Assembly: GCA_947444195.1 (NCBI GenBank)
Contig: CANEZL010000002.1
Location: 148,340 to 212,339 of the forward strand
Length of the DNA stretch: 64,000 nt
Origin: Methylobacteriaceae bacterium
GTDB taxonomy: Bacteria; Pseudomonadota; Alphaproteobacteria; Rhizobiales; Beijerinckiaceae
Reading direction: 5' to 3'
Shown: one piece after another, positions 56,553 to 64,000 of the stretch
Position numbering within the stretch: the stretch's first letter is position 1
Layout: each line of letters opens with the position of its first letter
Program-made: the position numbers and the translations under genes
The notes under the pieces: generated by a model
What the model saw: the letters and a program-made list of their open reading frames with translations, nothing else
The model's database searches: none
Told to the model about the DNA's origin: nothing

Positions 56553-57119
56553 TCACAGGGCGCGCTGGCCGCGGGCCACCGCGCGGGCGAGCTGGGCGGC
56601 GACCTGCGCCTCCGAACGGCGGAAGGCGTTCGGGTCGGGCGTGGCGATGGTGACGTTGACGGAGACGGGCCGCGCGCCCGCCGCACCCGACACGCCCAGG
56701 CGCCCGTCGGACCCGCGCCGCAGCGGCAGGATCGCCTCGGGTCCGGCCTCGCCCATCAGGCCGGTGCCGCCCCGCATCGGGAAGTAGGTCGGCGCGGACA
56801 CGATCCCCCCCTCCGCGAAGGGCCGGACTCGGCCCCCCTGCAGCACGCCGCCCCGCGCGAAGGCGCTCTCGCCGCCGCTGAGGAGGCCGTTGACGAGGCC
56901 GGTGATGCCGGCGCGCACAGGCGTCAGGGCCGCGCGCGTCGCGGCGCCGGCGAGGCGGCTGCCCAGCGAGCCGAGCAGCCCGTCGAGCTGGCGCCCGGAG
57001 CCGAGGCTGCCGGCGAGCGCCGTGGACAGGCTGCGGCCGAAGCGCTGGGCCAGGGCGTCGAGGGTCTGGAGCTGCTTGATGCGGGCGGCGTTCGCCCGGT
57101 CGCCGTCGGTCTCCGGCAT
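56553..57119 (-). CDS. Short tape-measure protein (g11-like)
   Basis: A 188-residue tail tape-measure-like protein: glycine- and alanine-rich helices in the middle and the conserved phage tail pattern FARGGVLQGGRVRPFAEGGIVSAPTYFPMRGGTGLMGEAGPEAILPL near residues 85-135. The tail length is set by this protein; 188 residues is short, as in Rhodobacter GTA g11 (about 220), and predicts a short siphovirus-like tail. Confidence 0.85.
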   Translation of the reverse strand: MPETDGDRANAARIKQLQTLDALAQRFGRSLSTALAGSLGSGRQLDGLLGSLGSRLAGAATRAALTPVRAGITGLVNGLLSGGESAFARGGVLQGGRVRPFAEGGIVSAPTYFPMRGGTGLMGEAGPEAILPLRRGSDGRLGVSGAAGARPVSVNVTIATPDPNAFRRSEAQVAAQLARAVARGQRAL

Positions 57120-57131
57120 GGTGAGGCTCCG

Positions 57132-57353
57132 TCAGTCGGGATGGGCGGCGAGCAGCCGGTCGAGGTCGCCGCGGGACAGCGCCTGCCTGCGCGGTCCGAG
57201 GGCGGCGGCGATCTCCCGCGGCGTCGCCGCCCAGAAGGCGGCGGGCGGCCAGAGCAGGCGGTTCAGCCCGATCGTCATCAGGTCGTCCCAGGGGAAGGCG
57301 GGCCGCGGGAGGGGGGGCGACCCTGGCGGTTCGAGGTCTCCCGCGGCGTTCAA
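57132..57353 (-). CDS. Phage/GTA tail assembly chaperone (g10.1-like)
   Basis: A 73-residue protein with core FPWDDLMTIGLNRLLWPPAAFWAATPREIAAALG, which is the pattern of the small tail chaperone between g10 and g11 in Rhodobacter GTA. The start is probably TTG at 57353, overlapping the g10 stop as TTGA, because the frame has no earlier ATG; an internal ATG 26 codons in would lose part of the core. Confidence 0.82.
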   Translation of the reverse strand: MNAAGDLEPPGSPPLPRPAFPWDDLMTIGLNRLLWPPAAFWAATPREIAAALGPRRQALSRGDLDRLLAAHPD

Positions 57354-57685
57354 GGGCCCGGCGGAGGCTCGGTCCCGGTCTCGCCGAAGGCCGCGAGCAG
57401 GGCTTCCCCCAGCGCCTCGGTCAGGGCCGCGAAGCCGCCGGCCAGCGGCAGCGCCGCCACCGCGCGGTCGTCGAGGTCGTGCCCGCCGCCGCGGAGCGCC
57501 GCGCCGAGGAGCGCGATCAGGTCCCGGGCGCCGAGGCGCCCGGCCGCGAAGCGCTCGGCGAGCCCGGCGAGGTCGGGGGCCTGCAGGGCGGCTTCGAGCT
57601 CGGCGAGCGCCCCGAGGGTCAGGCAGAGGGTGTAGCGCTCGCGCCCCAGCTGGAGCGGAACCTCGCCGCGTCGGCGGTTGGCCAT
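57350..57685 (-). CDS. GTA-family tail chaperone-like protein (g10-like)
   Basis: A 111-residue protein beginning MANRRRGEVPLQLGRERYTLCLTLGALAELEAALQAPDLAGLAERF, the pattern of the gene transfer agent protein g10 (often called GTA TMP chaperone). Coupled to the g10.1-like gene through TTGA. Function: tail assembly. Confidence 0.85.
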   Translation of the reverse strand: MANRRRGEVPLQLGRERYTLCLTLGALAELEAALQAPDLAGLAERFAAGRLGARDLIALLGAALRGGGHDLDDRAVAALPLAGGFAALTEALGEALLAAFGETGTEPPPGP

Positions 57686-57695
57686 GGCATCCCCC

Positions 57696-58106
57696 TCAGA
57701 GCGCGGTGAAGGCGAGGGCGCCCGCCGAGTCGAGGCTCATGTCGAAGGTGACCTCGCCCGCATGGTCGCCCCGGTATTCGAGGGCCGTGATCTGGAACGG
57801 GCCCTCCAGGATGCCGAAGGCCGGGACCACCACCTGGAAGGTCTCGATCAGCCCGTCGAAGAAGAGCTGCCGCAGGCGCAGGTCCGAGGCCTGGTCCCGG
57901 AACACGCCCGCCCCCGAGATCGCGGCCCGGCGCACGCCGGCGCCCGCGAGTAGCTCGCGCCAGCGGCCGGCGGAATCCGCATTCGTGACGTCCACGGTCT
58001 CGGCGTTGAAGGCGATCTGCCGGGTGCGCAGGCCCGCCACCGCCGTGAAGCCCCCCGCGCCGTCGCCGGCCCGGATGAGGAGATCCTTGCCCTTCTGCGC
58101 GCTCAT
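57696..58106 (-). CDS. Major tail tube protein (g9-like, TP901-1 family)
   Basis: A 136-residue tube protein. MSAQKGKDLLIRAGDGAGGFTAVAGLRTRQIAFNAETVDVTNADSAGRWRELL and VVVPAFGILEGPFQITALEYRGDHAGEVTFDMSL are the family pattern of the TP901-1-type major tail protein. It should polymerise into the tail tube. Confidence 0.92.
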   Translation of the reverse strand: MSAQKGKDLLIRAGDGAGGFTAVAGLRTRQIAFNAETVDVTNADSAGRWRELLAGAGVRRAAISGAGVFRDQASDLRLRQLFFDGLIETFQVVVPAFGILEGPFQITALEYRGDHAGEVTFDMSLDSAGALAFTAL

Positions 58107-58146
58107 GCACTCTCTCCTTCTCGCACCTTGTCTCGCGATGGCGGGG

Positions 58147-58569
58147 TCAGGGCGTCTCGGTGACGGCCTGGAGGGTGAGGACGGCGCGGCCCTCGCCGCT
58201 GCGCTCGTCGCGCCCGGCGCTCACGCTCTCGGCGCGCAGGCTCACCAGGGTGTGACCCGCGAGCGCCGGCGCGCCCGCCTCCGCCAGGGCCGCCATCCGC
58301 GCCGCCGCGTCGAGGGCGGTGCGGGTCGAGCCCGGCCGGGCGATGACGGTGAGCGCGTGGCTGTGCCGGTGCCGCCGGGCGCCGTCGACGGAATCGTCCC
58401 GGATCTCGGCGGCGGCGAACAGGGCGTAGACCGGCACCGCGCCGCGGGGCGGCTCGTCGTGGATGCGCACCGCCCCGCCCATCAGCCGGGCGAGCTCGGC
58501 ATCCCCCGCGAACAGGGCGAGGAGGGCCGCCCGCAGGGCGAGGAGCGGGCTCTCGACGATGCCGCTCAT
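58147..58569 (-). CDS. DUF3168 tail terminator-like protein (g8-like)
   Basis: A 140-residue DUF3168 protein with the core PVYALFAAAEIRDDSVDGARRHRHSHALTVIARPG and TLVSLRAESVSAGRDERSGEGRAVLTLQAV. It corresponds to g8 of Rhodobacter GTA, the tail terminator. The ATG at 58569 overlaps the g7-like stop as ATGA. Confidence 0.88.
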   Translation of the reverse strand: MSGIVESPLLALRAALLALFAGDAELARLMGGAVRIHDEPPRGAVPVYALFAAAEIRDDSVDGARRHRHSHALTVIARPGSTRTALDAAARMAALAEAGAPALAGHTLVSLRAESVSAGRDERSGEGRAVLTLQAVTETP

Positions 58570-58913
58570 GCCCGCATCTCCGGGGTCTCGAGCAGTTCCT
58601 CCACATGGCAGACGAGGTCGCCCGCCGCCTCGTCCACCCCGCGGATGGCGAAGCGGCGCGGCCCCGCGGCGAGGCGCATGGCGGGGGTCAGGCCCGGCCG
58701 GGCGCGCAGGGTGATGCGGTGGGTGACGGCCCGGTCGCTCCGCCCGCCCCGGAGGCGCTCGACGGAGCCCGCGGGGCCGAGCGCCCCCCACAGGACTGGT
58801 CCGGCGACGTAGCGCCGCAGCACGCCGCCGAAGCCGTCCGGTTCCTCCACGGGCATCTCCAGCACGAAGCGGCGCCGCCGCGCGCCGAGGGCGGGACGTG
58901 GGGTCTTGTCCAT
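58566..58913 (-). CDS. Head-tail adaptor / head closure protein (g7-like)
   Basis: A 115-residue protein with RRRFVLEMPVEEPDGFGGVLRRYVAGPVLWGALGP and THRITLRARPGLTPAMRLAAG..FAIRGVDE, typical of phage head closure proteins (g7 of GTA). It joins portal/head and tail. Confidence 0.88.
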   Translation of the reverse strand: MDKTPRPALGARRRRFVLEMPVEEPDGFGGVLRRYVAGPVLWGALGPAGSVERLRGGRSDRAVTHRITLRARPGLTPAMRLAAGPRRFAIRGVDEAAGDLVCHVEELLETPEMRA

Positions 58914-58949
58914 GGCGGGTCTCCGGAGGTCGCGCGCCGGCCTCGGCGG

Positions 58950-59501
58950 TCAGAGCCTGAGGCGGCGGAAGGGAGCGGCGAAGGCGGCGGGATCGGGCGG
59001 GTCGGCCGCGTCGCCGCGGTGCTCGTAGCGGGCGGCGGCGAGGCGCAGCACGGCGAGCTTGAGGGGCGGGGGCAGCGCCGGGCCGGCCCCCCCGTAGCCC
59101 GCCCGCAGCTCGATCAGCAGGCGGCCTCCGGCGTGGTCGGGCGGGCCCGGATCGAGCCACAGGCCCGGCGCCTCGACGGGGTCGTCGCCGAGGCGCACCA
59201 GGGCCGGATCGAGGGGCGTCTGCCCGCCATCGGCAGCGATGAGGACGACCCGCTCCACGGCAACGAGGGGGCTCAGGGGCACGGGCAGGAAGCCGCGCGG
59301 CCGGGCGGCCAGCACGATGCGGAAGGTCGCGGGCCTCACGATGCGTCCGCTCGCCGCTTCCAGCCCGGCGCGCGCGGCCGCGATCAGGTCGGCGAGCAGC
59401 GCGTTCTCGCTCGCCTCGTCCGGGTCGAGGCGCAGGTAGAGGCGCAGGTCGGCCACGCTCACCGGCTCGACGCCGGTCTCGGCCACGCGTATCGGGACCA
59501 T
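58950..59501 (-). CDS. Head-tail connector (g6-like, gp6 family)
   Basis: A 183-residue connector of the gp6 family: VEPVSVADLRLYLRLDPDEASENALLADLIAAARAGLEAASGRIVRPATFRIVL, LLIELRAGYGGAGPALPPPLKLAVLRLAAARYEHRGD. The ATG at 59501 has GGAGA six bases upstream. It is the first gene of this tail block; the GTA genes that normally precede it (terminase, portal, protease, capsid) are absent, and a protease gene on the other strand begins right next to it. Confidence 0.88.
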   Translation of the reverse strand: MVPIRVAETGVEPVSVADLRLYLRLDPDEASENALLADLIAAARAGLEAASGRIVRPATFRIVLAARPRGFLPVPLSPLVAVERVVLIAADGGQTPLDPALVRLGDDPVEAPGLWLDPGPPDHAGGRLLIELRAGYGGAGPALPPPLKLAVLRLAAARYEHRGDAADPPDPAAFAAPFRRLRL

Positions 59502-59532
59502 GGTCTTCTCCGCCTCCTCGAAGGTTTCCCGG

Positions 59533-60273
59533 ATGCCGTCGTCCCGCGCCGCGAGGCTCGCCGCGCCCGCGCTCCTGTCCCTCGCGCTGCTTCCCGCGCC
59601 GGCCGCGGCCGTCGTCGGAGGCGTCGAGGCGTCGCCGGGCGCGGCGGTCATGGTGCTGTCCTCGAACGGGGGCGTGTGCACGGGCGTCGCCCTCGCCCCC
59701 GACGTCGTGCTCACCGCCGCCCACTGCGCGGGCACCGGCCTGGAGCAGCGCGTCCACTACCGGAACGAGGCCGGCGAGCCGGTCCTGGTGACCCTCGCCG
59801 CCCGCGCCGTGCATCCCGGCTACGATGCGGGCGCCGTCGCGGGGCGGCGCCCCTCCGTGGATCTCGCGCTCCTGCGCACGGCCACCCCCCTGCCGGCGCG
59901 CTTCGCGCCCGCCACCCTCGGCAGCGCGCAGCCGCGGGCCGGCGAGACCCTCGACCTCGCGGGCTACGGCGCGGCCCGCCCGGGCGATCCCCGCTCCACC
60001 GGCACGTTCCGCCGGGCGGCCCTGTCGGTGGTCGAGCCCCACGGCCCGAGCCGCATCCTGGTCTGGCTGCGCGCGCCCGCCGGCAAGGCCGGGGGCTGCC
60101 AGGGCGATTCCGGCGGCCCCGTCACGGCGCCGGGCGGGGCGGTGGTGGCGGTCACCGCCTGGATCGGCGGAGCCTGCGGCGGCCTCACCCAGGGCGTCCG
60201 CCTCGGCCCGCAGCGCCCCTGGCTCGACCGCACGCTCCAGGGCTGGGACCGGGCGGCGCGCTGGGCCGATTGA
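59533..60273 (+). CDS. Secreted trypsin-like serine protease (S1), copy 1
   Basis: A 246-residue S1 protease. A signal peptide (MPSSRAARLAAPALLSLALL then PAPAAA) is followed directly by mature-type VVGG, so the enzyme could be active without a propeptide. Catalytic triad: His in TAAHCAG, Asp in SVDLALL, Ser in QGDSGGPVT; Cys pairs are present. The start at 59533 was chosen for the signal sequence; an in-frame ATG at 59500 overlaps the start codon of the divergent g6-like gene. Substrates are unknown. Confidence 0.88.
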   Translation: MPSSRAARLAAPALLSLALLPAPAAAVVGGVEASPGAAVMVLSSNGGVCTGVALAPDVVLTAAHCAGTGLEQRVHYRNEAGEPVLVTLAARAVHPGYDAGAVAGRRPSVDLALLRTATPLPARFAPATLGSAQPRAGETLDLAGYGAARPGDPRSTGTFRRAALSVVEPHGPSRILVWLRAPAGKAGGCQGDSGGPVTAPGGAVVAVTAWIGGACGGLTQGVRLGPQRPWLDRTLQGWDRAARWAD

Positions 60274-60383
60274 GCCCCGCACCCGGCGACACCCGGCCGC
60301 GGCGGCCCCCTCCGTGGGGAACCGCAGCTTGGCCGGCGGTTTGCCTTGGGCTAGGCTTTGCGCAGGAATCCGAGGAACGCTCG

Positions 60384-61223
60384 ATGCTCGCCAGAACCCT
60401 CCGTGCGGCCGCCCTCGGCGCCAGCCTCGGCCTCGTGCCGGCCTCGGCCGGCGCGGTGATCCAGGGCGAGGTGTCGCGGGATCCGAACGGCGCCCGCGCC
60501 TTCGTCGTGCGCATCGAGAGCACCCAGGGCGAGATCTGCTCGGGCACCCTGATCGCGCCCGATCTCGTCCTCACCGCCGCCCACTGCGTGATGCACCGGG
60601 CCGGCTACAACGTCATCGCCGTGGACCGCGCCTTCCGCCAGCGCCGCGTGAACGCCTCCGCCGTCTCGATGCATCCCGATTTCGTGCCCGGCACCACGCC
60701 CGAGGAGCAGCCGGGGGTCGACCTCGCCCTGATCAAGCTCGCCCAGCCGCTGGGCGCCGATTTCGTGCCCCTCGACCCGCGCGGCGCCGGCTCCATCGGC
60801 ACGGGCGATGCGGTCGACATCGCCGGGTTCGGCGTCGTGGCCGAGAACCGGCGCAACACCGCCCGCACCCTGCGCCAGGCCCATCTCGTCTCGATCGGCT
60901 CGCTCCAGGTGGCCAACCGGGTCACGGTGGTGACCGACCGGCGCCGCTTCGCCGAGACGGCGGGGGCGGGTGCCTGCCTCGGCGATTCCGGCGGGCCGAT
61001 CCTCAGCGGCGGCCCCGGCGGCTACCGCATCGTCGGCGTCGTCAGCTGGTCGAGCGGCGCGCTGCAGCAGAACACCCGCCGCCGCACCGCCTGCGGCGGC
61101 TTCACCGCGGTCACGCCGGTGGCCGAGCATACGGGCTGGATCGCGTCCCGCGCGGCGGAACTCTCGCAGGCCGGCGCCGGCGGTCGGTCCGAGTGGATGG
61201 CGCGGCCCCCGCGCACGCGCTGA
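60384..61223 (+). CDS. Secreted trypsin-like serine protease (S1), copy 2
   Basis: A 279-residue S1 protease. Signal peptide MLARTLRAAALGASLGLVPA, then VIQGEVSRD. Triad: His in TAAHCV, Asp in GVDLALI, Ser in LGDSGGPIL. The sequence is longer than copy 1 with an extra C-terminal tail of about 20 residues. GAGGAA lies six bases upstream of the ATG. It follows copy 1 by about 110 bases; the two are only moderately alike, so they are diverged paralogues. Confidence 0.9.
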   Translation: MLARTLRAAALGASLGLVPASAGAVIQGEVSRDPNGARAFVVRIESTQGEICSGTLIAPDLVLTAAHCVMHRAGYNVIAVDRAFRQRRVNASAVSMHPDFVPGTTPEEQPGVDLALIKLAQPLGADFVPLDPRGAGSIGTGDAVDIAGFGVVAENRRNTARTLRQAHLVSIGSLQVANRVTVVTDRRRFAETAGAGACLGDSGGPILSGGPGGYRIVGVVSWSSGALQQNTRRRTACGGFTAVTPVAEHTGWIASRAAELSQAGAGGRSEWMARPPRTR

Positions 61224-61370
61224 ACCGGCGGCGCCGGGCGATCCGGAACACCGGGCGATCCGGGCGGTTCACGACGGGACCATGCGAGCCGGCGCCCTAT
61301 ATGGGCGCCGTCCCGCCGATCAGCCCGCGCCGCCGGATTCCGCTCTTGCCAGTCGATCCCGTTCTCGATC

Positions 61371-64000
<2,630 letters not shown>

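Noticed and set aside
45012..59501. An active, integrated prophage
   Set aside because: No integrase, repressor, replication gene or flanking attachment repeats were seen; the gene order is GTA-like and head genes are missing.

Overview
The window reads as chromosomal DNA of a Methylobacterium-like alphaproteobacterium (order Hyphomicrobiales). Supporting points are the very high GC, a four-subunit NAD-linked formate dehydrogenase next to an oxalate/formate-type transporter, a CbbR/QscR-type LysR regulator divergent from FBPase-phosphoribulokinase, the lexA-comEC-gltX-gltA neighbourhood, a cycHJKL cytochrome c maturation operon beside a FeuPQ-like two-component system, and a gene-transfer-agent (GTA) style tail cluster. 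The genus is an inference; no rRNA or tRNA gene was recognised.

Layout. 1-7.3 kb: a low-GC WcbI-like surface-polysaccharide gene, dps, an overlapping argJ/SIMPL/mutT operon, a receiver-like protein that has lost its phosphorylation residues, a TetR regulator and a patatin lipoprotein. At 7467-7482 lies a palindrome resembling a ParB-binding parS site. 7.5-13.3 kb: a ferredoxin-reductase-like flavoprotein and a CbbR/QscR regulator, divergent from cbbF-prk-rpe-cbbY; no RuBisCO gene is present. 13.6-20.6 kb: a surface-glycan block with a GT61 enzyme, a GT2+GT4 fusion, a GT4-like enzyme with an unassigned C-terminal half, and two proteins of unknown function. 21.3-27.7 kb: lexA with SOS boxes, comEC, gltX, gltA and a tiny membrane peptide. 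27.8-36.3 kb: rpmG, a LysR regulator, an oxalate/formate antiporter-family transporter and the fdsGBAD operon. 36.6-44.8 kb: a glutathione S-transferase, ccmIEFH, and an envelope-sensing two-component pair with a PepSY protein.

45.0-59.5 kb carries a GTA/siphophage-type tail cluster on the minus strand, from a head-tail connector (g6-like) to the TIM-barrel host-specificity protein (g15-like), followed by a DUF2793 tail protein, a GH24 lysozyme and three small membrane proteins. Terminase, portal, prohead protease and capsid genes are absent next to it. A methyl-accepting chemotaxis protein sits on the opposite strand between the g14- and g15-like genes. The far end has two trypsin-like secreted proteases and a multi-PAS hybrid histidine kinase that runs off the window.

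Themes: C1 metabolism (formate oxidation, and phosphoribulokinase that may act as a signal generator rather than in CO2 fixation), cytochrome c assembly needed for methanol/formate respiration, envelope glycan synthesis, and a domesticated, rearranged phage-derived particle cluster.
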